Position numbers and translations under genes: made by a program
NCBI GenBank assembly: GCA_965153355.1
Contig: OZ231127.1
Coordinates: 40,362,001 to 40,426,000, forward strand
DNA length: 64,000 nucleotides
Source of the DNA: Flaccisagitta enflata
Lineage: Eukaryota; Chaetognatha; Sagittoidea; Aphragmophora
Direction of reading: 5' to 3'
Notes under the pieces: model-generated
Database searches by the model: none
What the model was told of the DNA's origin: nothing
What the model saw: the letters and a program-made list of their open reading frames with translations, nothing else
Part shown: positions 23,244 to 35,407 of the stretch, in pieces
Numbering within the stretch: the stretch's first letter is position 1
Layout of the letters: every line of letters begins with the position of its first letter

Positions 23244-24170
23244 CTAACTGCATCATCATAAAGAAATGCATATTTTACGTTTTGAACTCGTGCGTAACGG
23301 ACTAACGGACTAATGGACCAACCGACCGACCAACCGACCAACAGACCAACGGATGGACAATGCATGTCCGCAACTAAAGAGAGGGGTTGTCTGTTGGCAT
23401 TTACTAGTCAAATTTTTAAGGGTACAGCGGTTCATTGACATTGGTGGTAGACAGTTGCAGTTGACCAAATTTTGGAGGTGTTGGCAAGCTGTTGTAGCAT
23501 CCATGGGCCCCCGCTGACACGGGATGCTGTGCCGATGACCAGGTAGTTCATACAGGATGTTTGGTTAAAGATATCTATCAATTTTGATGGTCCTTGGATG
23601 TCATAAAATCAAGCTCTGGTTGTTGCTATCTTATGACACGTTGATATGATCCTAGGAGGCATCTGAAGACGTGTCGACGAGGCGTTTGGCGGCCTTCGAT
23701 TCAATATAGCAATTTTGCATACTCATCTCATAAATATCTTCAAAACAAGACCAATCCCAGGTCTGTAGCTCAATTCGTTTAGAAGTTATAGCGAAAACAA
23801 AACAACCTGTCAAAACGGCAGAGACTAGGGCAAGACCATCTGCATTCATTTGAGTATATCTGTTCAACAAATTGGGCTAGCAGCCTCCGGTTGGGCTTGA
23901 ATTGAAGCATTTTTACATGGCTTTGAGCCAAACAAAAAAAAATGACCATATAATCTGATCCAAGGTGGCTCAAAATAAAATATAAGATGAAAAAGAGACT
24001 GCAAAAACTGCTCGGAATACTGCACCTAGTTTTCATTCATGCTAAACAGTTAGAAATTGATTTTTTTGCCAAAAAATGTCTAAAACCTTTGTTTTTACAC
24101 CCTTCAGCAGCTATATGATGGGAAAGCAAGGACGCCAGAGATTTTTTAAGATCCTGAAAATAACACTTTC
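21966..24170. other. Non-coding repeat-containing spacer
   Basis: No gene found on either strand. It holds fragments of the CGCACGCGAC/GGGGTTCGCAATATCG repeat families (about 22126-22330), a perfect (CA)n run of about 96 bases (23147-23242), and a CTAA-ended repeat with CCGACCGACCAACC units that ends at about 23377. Confidence 0.5.
23147..23242 (+). repeat. (CA)n microsatellite
   Basis: Uninterrupted dinucleotide run of about 48 units. Confidence 0.97.
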
Positions 24171-24174
24171 CATA

Positions 24175-25230
24175 CCTATAACATAGCACTGATCGTGTAG
24201 TGAGTCGTTGTTTGTTGTTTTTTTGTTTGTCGTGTCAACCCTTAAAAACTTGGGAACCAGTACTCAGATGTTGATGAAACTTGGTCAGTGTTATTTTTAC
24301 AGCATTACTATCCTGTGTACCAACTTTCAACAACATTCATAAATATTTAATACCCTTTGCCTATTATTTTTGTAGTAATATTAATTCCTGGACTTGTGCA
24401 ATTTACATAGGGGAAGGGTAGCAAAGGTTCACCAATGTTGTTCAAACTTGTTGTGAAGGTTACTTGCATCAATTTAATCTCCCCTGCAAGATTTTGGATA
24501 ATTCTGAGTATTGGTTTAGAAGATATTAGGGTATTTTGCTAGTAATATTGATTCCTGGACTTGTGCATTCTACATAGGGGAAGGGTAGTAATGGTTCACC
24601 AATGTTGTTCAAACTTGTTGTGAAGGTTCGTTGCATCAATTAAAGCTCCCCTGCAAGATTTCAGTATTTCTGAGTGGTTAAGAAAATATAAAGGTATTTA
24701 TGATGTATCTAGTAACATTGTTTCCTGGACTTAAGAATTTTTTTTGAAATTTTTTTTTGAAAAAAAATTTTTGAAAAAAATTTTTTTTTTTGTGAAAAAA
24801 GATTTTTTTTTTAAATTTTTTTTTTTTTTTTTGAAACAATTTTTTTTTTTTATAATTTTTTTTGAAAAAAATTTTTTTTGAAAAAAATTTTTTTTTTTTT
24901 TTTTTTTTTTTGAATAATGGTTAAAATGTATTTTTTTTTTTGAAATATTTTTTTTGAAATATTTTTGAAATATTTTTGAAATTTTTTGAAATATTTTTTT
25001 TTTTTGAAATATTTTTCTTTGAAAATTTTTTTTCATAATTGGTGTGGGTCAGACTGAGTAGCGGGTCAGACTGATGAGTAGCCGGGTCAGACTGAGTAAC
25101 CGGGTCAACAGGCAGGTAGCCAGGTCCAGACTGAAGTAGCCGGGTCGAACTGAGTGGCTGGGTCCAGACTGAGTAGCGGGTCGAACTGAGTAGCCAGGTC
25201 AGACTGAGTAGCAGGTCAGACTGAGGCCAA
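24175..25230. mobile_element. Second, degraded copy of the 1468-2625 element
   Basis: Shares CATAGCACTGATCGTGTAGT, the two internal subunits, the long T/A-run tract (24731-25030) and a decayed version of the 18-bp GGTCAGACTGAGTAGCCG array. It lacks the 5' hairpin and abuts the 172-bp repeat array directly. Confidence 0.65.
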
Positions 25231-25234
25231 AAGC

Positions 25235-26290
25235 CTCAAAAATGGGTCCAAAAATACTGCAATTCTTGTGACTTGGGTACACTTTAGGTCGCTATGGCCA
25301 AAAGCTTTAAACCATCTGCACAAAATTTTGCACACTAGTCCTTAGGTATTAAGAGAGTCTCCATGCCAAATTACAGCCTCCAAATCAAATCTCAATTATG
25401 ATTTTTTGACATAGTTTCCTCTTAAAAGGCAAAAAAATGCCAATTTTCACCTTTTTTTGGCTGTAAAACACCCAATTTTTGGGCTATATGCCTGAAATTT
25501 TGCATGTAGATCTACTAGTTGTAGGTTAATACCTGTGCAAAATTTTGACATAATGCTCAAATCATTAGTGTGATTTTTTGGCAAAATATTCCCAAAAACG
25601 GCTTAAAAATACAAAATTATGGCCTTTTTAGGCCATAAAACACTTAATATCTGGACTTAGTAGCCAAAATTTTGCACACATGCTCCAAAGTGATGAAAAA
25701 AACACCATGCTTAATTTCAGCTGCTTAGTAAGATTCTTTGAGTGACTTTTCTACCTAATTTTTCTGAAAAAAAACTACAATCACAGATTTTTAGTGTTTT
25801 TAGGCCATGAAGAGCTAAGGATTGGGGCTAAATGTATGAAATTTTGCACCTATCATCAGTCGTAACGGGATATGCTCCATACTAAATTTTAATCTCTAGT
25901 CAAAATTTTCAGTAAGAATTTTTAGCCATTTACTCCCCAAAATGATCCAAAGTTGCAAAATTTTAGCCGTTTTATTGCCCTCAATAGCTCATTTCTTTGG
26001 CTATTTGCCTGAAGTTTTTTTAGTTTCCAAGTGATGGGAAAATATTCATGCCAGGTTTTGGTCTCTTACTCAAATTCTAATTCTATTTATCATTTTTTGG
26101 CAAAAAAAATCCCCACAAATGGCTCAAGAGATCCAAAACTAGAGCTCGCTAAGGCTGTTAATAGTTCAATATCTGGATTTAAAGCCTGAAATTTTGTGTA
26201 ACAGTTCTAAAGTGATGGGAAAGTATTCATGCAAAACTTCACCTTCAGCTTAAGTAAAAATAAGAAAAAAACAACAAATTGTAGACAGCA
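25235..26290 (+). repeat. Diverged tandem repeat, period about 172 bp, 6 units
   Basis: The phrase YTGAAATTTTGCA / CAAAATTTTGCAC recurs at 25321, 25493, 25665, 25837, 26010 and 26187 (spacings 172, 172, 172, 173, 177). Around it are GGCCATAAAACAC..TATCTGG and AAGTGATGGGAAA..CATGC blocks. Units are strongly diverged in sequence but fixed in length. The first part is inverted and repeated at 28171-28715. Confidence 0.75.
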
Positions 26291-26299
26291 GAATACATT

Positions 26300-26983
26300 T
26301 TTAGACCAACTGGGCCATAAAAAGAAATTGACAAAGGATTTCTTTTTCTAGTAAAAATACATTTATCTTTATTATCCTGATTTTTTGTGAATATCAAAAC
26401 AATCATTACATAAAAACATATGTTTATTCATTAAGACTTAAGTTATTCAATAAGACACGAATATTTCTTTAAAAGATAAGACGAAAAGTTAAGAAAATTG
26501 CTGAGGAAAATTACAATTCTGTTTCTGATTGCAAAATTTTGCATTTTTGAATATGCGGCCCTTATCACATCGGTTTTTGAAAAGATGCCATGTTTTTTAA
26601 AATTATGATTTTTTTTTATTTTTAAGCAAAACTATTATTTTACTGAAGATATGTCAGATTATATTTCTGATCTTTATTTTTACATTTTATACTTAGGATA
26701 TAGAAATGTTTTCTATGCAAAAATAATTTTGATGAAAATCAATTATTATTTTTTATCGATGAAAAATGAAAATAAACAATGATTAAAATGTTGACATATC
26801 AAAATTTGTCTTTCTTTGCACCCTGACGTACTCTTTGTTTTTTTTTCAATCGCGGACTCTAGAACTTGCCACGTCGTCAGTCTGTCCATCCGTATACAAA
26901 ACAAAATTAAAATTTATTCATTTTTTTTGCTATTCCGCTCCCTCCCACCCCTCCTTAACTGGGGGAAGTGTAAACGACCTTGT

Positions 26984-27072
<89 letters not shown>

Positions 27073-28048
27073 GTGGAAATAACAGAGCTTCCTCACTGCC
27101 GACAAATTTCCTTTTCTAGTCGCGTGCATGCAACTTCAACCGGCTTTGTCTATCTGTTCGTTGGTCAGTCCCCAATAGTGAGGAAAGGAGTAACCAAACA
27201 AGTGACGCGGGGTCACAATATCGTTGCAGACCGGTGGGCAAGGGCATCCAACCCCCATCCTCACCCCAAACCATCCCAACACTCAAACATGCATAAAAAG
27301 TATCAAAAACGCTCGTCTTCCCACTTTTAACTCAATCACCATGACGGACGGACCAACGGGTGGACGGATGGACAAAGCCTCTTATAGAGTTGCGTGTCCG
27401 TAATTAAAAATTAGAAAAGCCAAGGTGGGTGATGTTGTGGGAGGCATGTTAGAAGGTAACTGAAACGATTTTAATCTTTAAATTATCATTTTCAGTTGTC
27501 GCATTTCAATTTGAAATAATCTATTCAGGCTCGGGATTTCCTTGTAGTTATTTCTTTGTCGCTATCTTTGTCTCCCCTTTATTACATATGTCGCTATCTT
27601 TGTCTCTTTTTAGCGAAAAACATAAAAATAAAAAATAATTCGGCGGCGCCCCTTTCTACTTGATAAAGGTCGAACTTAGGGTTCCCCTCTCAAGAAAAAT
27701 ATTAGGACCTGGAGAAAAGTAACCGGTTGAATCTTGATCACAATGGTTTCTCCCCTACTTAAAGGACAAAATCTCAGCCTAGAGGTCCAAATCCTAGCTT
27801 AAAGGTCAAAATCCCACCCTTGAGGCCCAGATCCCAGCCTCAAGGCCAAAATCTCAGCCTAGAGGTCCAAATCCCAGCCATGAGACCCAATCCCAGGAGG
27901 AGGAGAGGGAGAAGATTCCCCATATGCGCGAAAGCATAGGTCATCGACCTCTTTGGACCCGCTGCCCTGCTCCCCCCTCAACTTCAAGCACAACCTGCTC
28001 AGGCAAGGCACGGGTACCACTGTCCATCTGACGCTTTTGCGACTATTT
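26300..28048. other. Spacer between the inverted arrays; repeats only
   Basis: Contains a (TC)n run at 26989-27068, a repeat of the GGGTCACAATATCGTTGC family (27199-27407, ending ATTAA after a short hairpin), repeated GGTCCAAATCCCAGCC units (about 27780-27895), and a copy of the GACCTCTTTGGACCCGCTGCCC motif. No gene seen. Confidence 0.5.
26989..27068 (+). repeat. (TC)n microsatellite
   Basis: Pure dinucleotide run of about 80 bases. Confidence 0.97.
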
Positions 28049-28170
28049 TTAGGGACGACAAAGCAAATTCTATAACTGGCTGTGTCCATTATTTGGTTAG
28101 TTGGTCGGCTGAGGTTTAGTAATGCATTCATTCGATGATCCACATGTCGCACCTATTGGCCTACTTGGCC
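28049..28170 (-). mobile_element. Diverged short CAAGG-CTAA element
   Basis: Reverse orientation. TTAG then GGACGACAAAGC and TCTATAACTGGCTGTGTCC, ending CCTATTGGCCTACTTGGCC; the terminal TTG is lost. Same family as 30991-31108. It sits exactly at the outer end of the inverted 172-bp array. Confidence 0.6.
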
Positions 28171-29240
28171 ATTTTTCAGAAAAATTAGGTACAAAAGTCA
28201 CTCAAAGAATCTTACTAAGCAGCTGAAATTAAGCATGGTGTTTTTTTCATCACTTTGGAGCATGTGTGCAAAATTTTGGCTACTAAGTCCAGATATTAAG
28301 TGTTTTATGGCCTAAAAAGGCCATAATTTTGTATTTTTAAGCCGTTTTTGGGAATATTTTGCAAAAAAATCACACTAATGATTTGAGCACTATGTCAAAA
28401 TTTTGTACAGGTATTAACCTACATCTAGTAGATCTACATGCAAAATTTCAGGCATATAGCCCAAAAATTAGGTGTTTTACAGCCAAAAAAAGGTGAAAAT
28501 TTGCATTTTTTGGCCTTTTAAGATGAAACTATGGCCAAAATATCATACTTGAGATTTGATTTGGAGGCTGCAATTTGGCATGGAGACTCTAGACTCTCTT
28601 AGTACCTAAGGACTAGTGTGCAAAATTTTGTGCAGATGGTTTAAAGCGTTTGGCCATAGCGACCTAAAGTGTACCCAAGTAACAAGAATTGCAGTATTTT
28701 TGGACCCATTTTTTGAGGCTTTTAAGGGTATTTTTGAGTCTCATGGTTACAGAAGTGCCACCAAATTTTGTACACAAGTAAATATGCATTTGGAGATTTG
28801 TTTCCAGTAGCGTGTGGAAATTTTTTAAAAATCTTCCTAGAAATAGCTCTTTTTGAAGATTTTTGCAAAATTTTGATTTTTGATTTTTTGAACTTTTGCC
28901 GTTTACAAGCCAAATATTTAGGAACTTGGTCAACTCTTTTTTTTTTCTCATGGGCGCAATACCAAGAGGCAGTCTCTATGCAAAATTTCAAGCATGTGAG
29001 GCAAAAATTGAACCATTTATGGCTAAAAAACCAAATATAGGTCATTTTTCACCCCTTTTTTGGCTTTTCTAGCCTAAAATTCCTACTTAATGTTTAGTTG
29101 GAAAGCTGAAATTTTGGCCTTTCCAAAATATGCCCCTTATATATTGGGACTTGCATGCAAAGGTACAGGCAAATAACTTGAAACGTTTGGCCATAGCGTT
29201 ACCAAATATCCCTAAGGGTCCAAATATGCAAAAATTTTAA
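28171..29240 (-). repeat. Inverted copy of the 172-bp tandem array
   Basis: 28171-28715 is the reverse complement of about 25230-25775 (for example AATTAGGTACAAAAGTCAC against GTGACTTTTCTACCTAATT). The GCAAAATTTTG phrase recurs at 28268, 28440, 28620, about 28761, 28980 and 29156 (roughly 172-180 apart). With 25235-26290 it makes a large imperfect palindrome with a spacer of roughly 2.4 kb. Confidence 0.7.
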
Positions 29241-29904
29241 GATTAGTTTTTAATACTTTAAGGTGAATTTTGTCATACCTTTGGGTTAAATGTACCCCTA
29301 CGGGGATTTGGGAATAAGTTGGTACACTTTATGACAATAGATTCCTGAGTGGGCGCCCTTGATTCCAATATTTTCTTAGAACAAGCCCATGTTAAAAATC
29401 AGGTCAAAATTTTAAACCTCAATTTTTGGGTTTATAGGCCAAAAAATGAAAAAAACATCAGATTTTTTCAGAATTTATTGTTTTTTGAGTAAATTAGGGT
29501 AAAATTAAAGGCTAAAAACAGTTTCAGACTTTTAGCTCAAAAAAACAAAATTTACCTCAAAAGTGAAACATAGCCCTTTTTTAGAAAATAGACCTAGACT
29601 TTAAACAGCCATAACTTCGCTTCTACTGAACGAATTTGGCTGAAATTTTGCATGGAAGTAGAAAAAAGGCATATTTTTCTTCACCTATAATTTTATAGGC
29701 ATTGGTCAATTAGTTTGGCGTCAGCGCAACTTCAAAGTTTTTTTTTTTTTAAAAACGTGTTTTTTGAAGGGGTACACTTAAAAATCGAACGTGTACCCCT
29801 TCCAGTCTTGTTCGGCACGAAAAACTGACCCTGTATGCAAATTTTCAGACCTTCTTCCAAATTCGCCGAGTTCTTTCTTTTTCTTCCTTTAAGAGACTGG
29901 ACTA
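29241..29904. other. Non-coding flank of block B
   Basis: AT-rich, with AAATTTTGC phrases like the neighbouring array. The last 70 bases (TATGCAAATTTTCAG ... GAGACTGGACTA) resemble the right end of the foldback element at 50457-51100 and stop exactly where block B homology starts. Confidence 0.5.
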
Positions 29905-30219
29905 TTAGCTCGAGTTCTCAGTTTTAAAAGACGACAAAGCGCACGCAAGGCAGCTACAGAAGAACCGATATGAATCTCGGAAAAAAGGGCTTGTAGTTGT
30001 ATAAACACACCGATGATCTCGCTCTAATTGGGAACAGATTTACGACAATATAATCGAACTGGTGGATAGCTAATGATGACGTCACACAGTAAAAACACGC
30101 CCCTTTCACTCCGACGGGAGCTTCAAACGAATTGACAATGACTGTCATACCGTCATGATCACTGAAAGCAGAGCTTCATTTCTCGCCATTTAGCAAGAGT
30201 GATTAAATAGCCCAGAAAG

Positions 30220-33200
30220 ATGGCTCAAATCAAGATTTGGTTCGTATTTATTTCCATTTCGTTGCTTCAATTTTGTGGTGGTGACGTTTATTTACACAAC
30301 CCAAGGGGTTCCAACAACAGGTGATTCAATCTTATTGGCGGGGTTAACGTTTGACTTGTTCGTAAGTTAGGTATGCGCTCTTCAGATCAAACCTTCGGGC
30401 AGTGTTAGTGCATTTTATCTTGGTGCATTGAGAACAGGTGTAATTATATCAGCGCAATGCTGACATGTTGGTCCTTCAACTTCAATTCCATCTTACCAGA
30501 CTGAATGAGCGGCGAGCAACAAGACAGAACAACAATCGTCTTTTCGATTCTCAAAACAATGCTCGTGGAGGATACAATGTCGGTGATAAAACCGAGAGTC
30601 CAGCGGGAAATAATCCCGAACACCAGTATCAGGTAAAATGTTAGTGATTGCCGAATTTAATTAGGCTACCTTTAGATCCGTAAGTGACGGCAATTTGATG
30701 GAAATGGAAACCAAATGGAGACTACATGGAAACCACATGGAAATCGGATGAAACTAGATGTAACCAGATGTTTAAGATGTAACTAGATGAAAATGAAGAC
30801 CAAAACCGCCTACCGCAATAATTAATCTCTGATAAGTGCTGTCTCTGTCTGCGAATGGTAGTTCATGTAAATCGGATGCCGTTCCCTTGTTTAGCGCAAA
30901 ATGTTGTGTATTGGTTGGAAGGTTAGGCCAACCAGAAAAACGTAGGGGAAATTATGTTTCATCCTGATGAAATTGGTGATAATGATCTTTTTAGGTGCGA
31001 CAAAGCACCTCTATAACTGGCTCTGTCCGTCGGTTGGTCGGTCTGTCTGTCTGTAACGCATTCGTTCGACGATCAACACGTCGCACCTTATTGGCCTACT
31101 TGGCCTTGTTCCTTTACATCAGATGAAGTATTTCCAAAGTGGTCCCAATCCTAAAACGGAACCAAGTGAATTAGTCGTGGAATGGACAAACCAGCACGGA
31201 TGTGGTATCAACGAACCTGACAATCCTAACAAACTCAATTGTCAAATAATCCTCCAATTCATGTGCTGCGAAAAAGATCGATGTGATCAAGAGGACGTCG
31301 CCGGTGACATTCTGAGGGATGGAACCGATCTCAACGATTTGCGATTTATTGGAGGGTCCAGGTAATTACCCTTATTTTGCCTGATCATTCTGTGGGCCAT
31401 TGGGCAATTTATATTCTGTCGGAAGAGGTAAAATATGTAACTATAAAACAGAAATTTCATCCCTCTGCCATTGATCTCGAATGACCTCAAACATGACTTG
31501 TATGTTTTCTCCGTAGCGACTGAAGCGGACATAGAACGAACTGACGGAACTCATTGAATTTTCTGAAAATTTTTTAGGGGTGACGATTCTGGAACAACGC
31601 AGAGGAAAAAGCAACAAAATTTCAACGAGAATTTAAATCGAGGAAGGCATGAGAGTTGGGATCATTACAATGATTGTCGGATTCGTGAAGCAAATGCCGG
31701 CCTTTTTCTTGGTGAGCTTAATTGCAACTTGAAAATTTAGGGTATGATTATATTCGTGCTGTAAAGTAAAGTTGAGCCTTGTAATAACGGATATCAAGGG
31801 AAGAAAAAATTATTTAATTAAGATGGATCTCTTATCACCTATACGAATTGATTTGTGGGATGTAATATTCGATTTTGACGGATTTTCGCTATTCCCGGCA
31901 TAATGTCATGACTCAGCCTTGTTGCCTAATTTGCCTGCCCATCAGCCGACCAGAAACGGAAGGACAATCTGGCAACGAACACTCGACAGAACCCCGACGG
32001 AAATCGTAATGGTTTCGAGTGTGCAGAGGAGCGAGATTATTATCCTTATTGGCATCCCTCACCATGGCATGACATTGCCGTTCTCACCAGCAACGTAAGT
32101 TATCTTTTCTTTGCAAAATGGACCGTTCTGCCTAATTTCACTGCCTGCTGAGTGCTAAACCTTTCCATGGCTAAACCTTTCCATGGCTCGATTTTATGGT
32201 AAATCCTGGTTTTGGTCTTGTCTCTCCCACTCTCTTCGATTGCCCCTCCTTCTCATTTTCTTCCGTCAGATATCTCATTGTGAACGATATAAGCAAGAGT
32301 CGGGAAATATAAAGCCTAAGGGCCGCTGTTTCGAGAAAAACAAAATAACTTCGCAGTAAGTTTTATTTGATAACGACTCTCTTTAGCGCATTGTTAGCGC
32401 AGCAGCTCTGCCACCAGTTGGTGATTTGAATGTGCCGCTTGCTTTGTCATTTAGGCTTGCTCGATCTTATTTATAATTTTTCAACAACGTGTTAAAGGTA
32501 CAACACAGCGGAGTCTTGCCAAGAAAACGGCGGAACTTGGAGAGAAGTCTACCAATATTTGGAGATGAATGCGGCTGCGACAGAAAAAACTTGTGGAAGA
32601 AAGGCGAATCAAGTTTGGGGCGTACCGAGAGACGCCGCAAACCCGGATCAGCGGCGATGTCTCGTTTTGGCGCCACCTCTCGTCTGTCAAAAGGCGCCAC
32701 ACACGAGAACGAACCACTTGGGTAGTTATGTGCTTTTTGTTTTTGGTCGTCGTTGTTGTTGTTGTTGTTGTTGTTATTATTGTTGTTGCCACTCCGTGAA
32801 GTGGAAGTTTTCCATACGCTAGGTCGTCGTCGTCTTCGTTGGCGCTGTGGCTATTGCGGTTGTTGTCGCTGTCATAAGTATCGCACCAGACAGAATGTCC
32901 AAGTTTTTGCTCCCTTACCTCCATCCCCCAATCAGGAAATACCCCCGATGGCACTCCCGCCAATTTCACATGGACGCTGCCACATTTTCCTTCTGGAAAA
33001 GCTAAAAGATGTGCGTTAAGGATTCGTTACAACGTTTCAACGGACGACTATCATCCATTCGACACGGGTAAGTGACGGAATAGACCAACGGTTTTGAATT
33101 TTCGGCTGCATATGTACATAGTTTGAATTCTCGGTTACTTCGCAAATATAAATTTGCAACAACCATTCTTGCTTAAATTGCAATTATTTCCTTACCATTT

Positions 33201-33782
33201 ACGCATGAGCGTCAAATTTGCCTTGAATCAAAGAATAAATTGGAAGATGATAAATCTTCTTGTTCATTTGAAAAAAAATTGGCATCTGCAGTTTGAACTG
33301 TTTGAAAATAACTCTTGCCTAATAAATGATTTTTTTGATGTCGTGGCCAATGCCTTGCGGGACCCCATGGGCAGGGTCAGCCGGTCCCTCGGCACGGTAG
33401 GGCCTGATACTGGAAGTCGGGAGCTCGGTACGGGCAGGGGCAGTACTGAGGCTCGGTATTGGGATTCGGTACTAGGTAACGGTACACAAAATCTAACTAA
33501 CAAGAATATACTACTTATTCTTTTTAGAATACTGTTGACAAATTGTTAACAATGCAAAAAAGAGAGAGAAAAAAACAACTAGAAATAGAAAAAAGATAAA
33601 CGACTAGAAATAGAAAAAATGCAGAATATGCTGCAACTACAGATTCCCATTTGTTTTTAGTTTGAATTCAGTCTAAGACTCGATGTTCTGATGTTTGGTT
33701 GTCGATGACCGGAAGTCAAGACTATCCCCCAATTGCGATACCTGATTATTCCTTGCCATCAATTGTCTTCGAGTTTTTCTTT

Positions 33783-33847
<65 letters not shown>

Positions 33848-35305
33848 CTTAAGAACTCATTCTAAATCTCATTCTAATTCTTTTGTAATGATCTCGAGTC
33901 AATCCGGATTTAAACATATACAGAGGAAGGAGAAATATAAGATGTGAACCCCCCTAAAACTGTAGCACCCCCCCTTACAGCTTAAACTACAGTAATAAAT
34001 AATTAATTTAAAATTGCTAATTTAAGCTTATGACTATACAAGTGGCGCCACCAGAGCGATTTTGCAATTTCCATTCCAGTCTCAAATTATAATAAAAAAA
34101 CCTTGATTTTTTGAACTTTTAGTTATAGTTAATTTTAATATTTTATTAAGTTATATCTTGACTAAAAAAACAAAAATGAAAAATCGCTCTGGTGACGCCA
34201 CTTGTATTGATATAAACATTTTTCCTCTACCTTTAGAATGTCTATAATTTAATTGGTTAAAGCTGTAGGGGGGGGTGCTACAGTTTTCAGGGGGTTCACA
34301 CCTTATATTAACCTTCTCTCTGTATGCAAACAAATTTGAAAGAAGTACTAACATAGAATGAAAATGAAAGGTGCAAAAAGAAATGACAAAAAAAAAAAAA
34401 AAAAACAAATTATAGAATATGAAAAAATCTTAAAAGACAATTGAAAAATAAAGAAATGAGATACTTTAAAAAAATGAAAAATTAATACAAAAAGAAAAAA
34501 AATGAAGAATGAAATGTGAAAAAAAGATGATAGAAAACAAGAAATTAGTAGTAATAAGTAACTCATTTTTCAAAATAATGATAATTTTTTTCTATAATTT
34601 TAAAACGATCACAGAATATTTACCATGAATGTTAAAAACATATATAGAAAAAAAAACTTTTTCCACCATCATCACAAATGGATGGAGGATGAGGGGGAGG
34701 AGGCAGAGGGCCGGGATCCCGGGATATGCATCAGGTTCCGGGAATTCGGGACAAGGTGATGTCCCGGCATGTCGGGACCTCGGGACCCAAGTCCCGCCAG
34801 GCATTGGTCGTGGCTAACCTAGACTGATGAAATTTTTATAAAAAAAATGTCAAACAATGTACTTTAACATAAAAAAAGTTCCAGATCTGTCAGATAAAGC
34901 TTAATAGTTTTTGTCATTTGAGATAAATGACCGTGTAGCGACAAACGTAGAGATCAGGTTCTTTGATGAGGAAACGCACATGATTTTAATTACTTTTACT
35001 AAAGGATAATTTGCACGTGTACTTCAGATGCTGCCTCCAACGGTAAGATTTCACCCGTTCGTAACAATCCGTCGGTGTCCATAGATGCCAATTCTGGGCA
35101 AAAGCTGAAATTGGCGATCAACACTGCGCAATATGGTAGAACCTTTCAAGATCGAAGCCACGTCTTCGAGTTAAGGCCTCGGCCTGAGGACTTGCCTAAG
35201 GGTGACAAACTGTGTGTGTGTGTGTGTGTGTGTGTTTGCGTGTGTGTGTTTTCGTGTTTGTTTGTGTGTCTGTGTTTGTGTGTGTGCGTGTTTGCGTGTG
35301 TGTGT

Positions 35306-35341
<36 letters not shown>

Positions 35342-35370
35342 GTGTGTGTGTGTTTGCGTGTGTGTGTGTT

Positions 35371-35407
<37 letters not shown>

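Larger units (their letters stand above)
33348..34806. mobile_element. hAT-like non-autonomous element (1459 bp), block B only
   Basis: Ends CAATGCCTTGCGGGAC / GTCCCGCCAGGCATTG with an 8-bp duplication GTCGTGGC (33340-33347, 34807-34814). Block A has one site (GTGGTGGC, about 6957-6964). The CAATG start fits the hAT CARNG rule. GC-rich ends (33348-33480, 34690-34806) flank an AT-rich core with a GA microsatellite and a nested TA element; no transposase. Confidence 0.85.

Noticed and set aside
28616-29045. Frames of 64-107 codons on both strands
   Set aside because: They fall inside the inverted 172-bp array, where overlapping frames are open on both strands and no family resemblance is seen.
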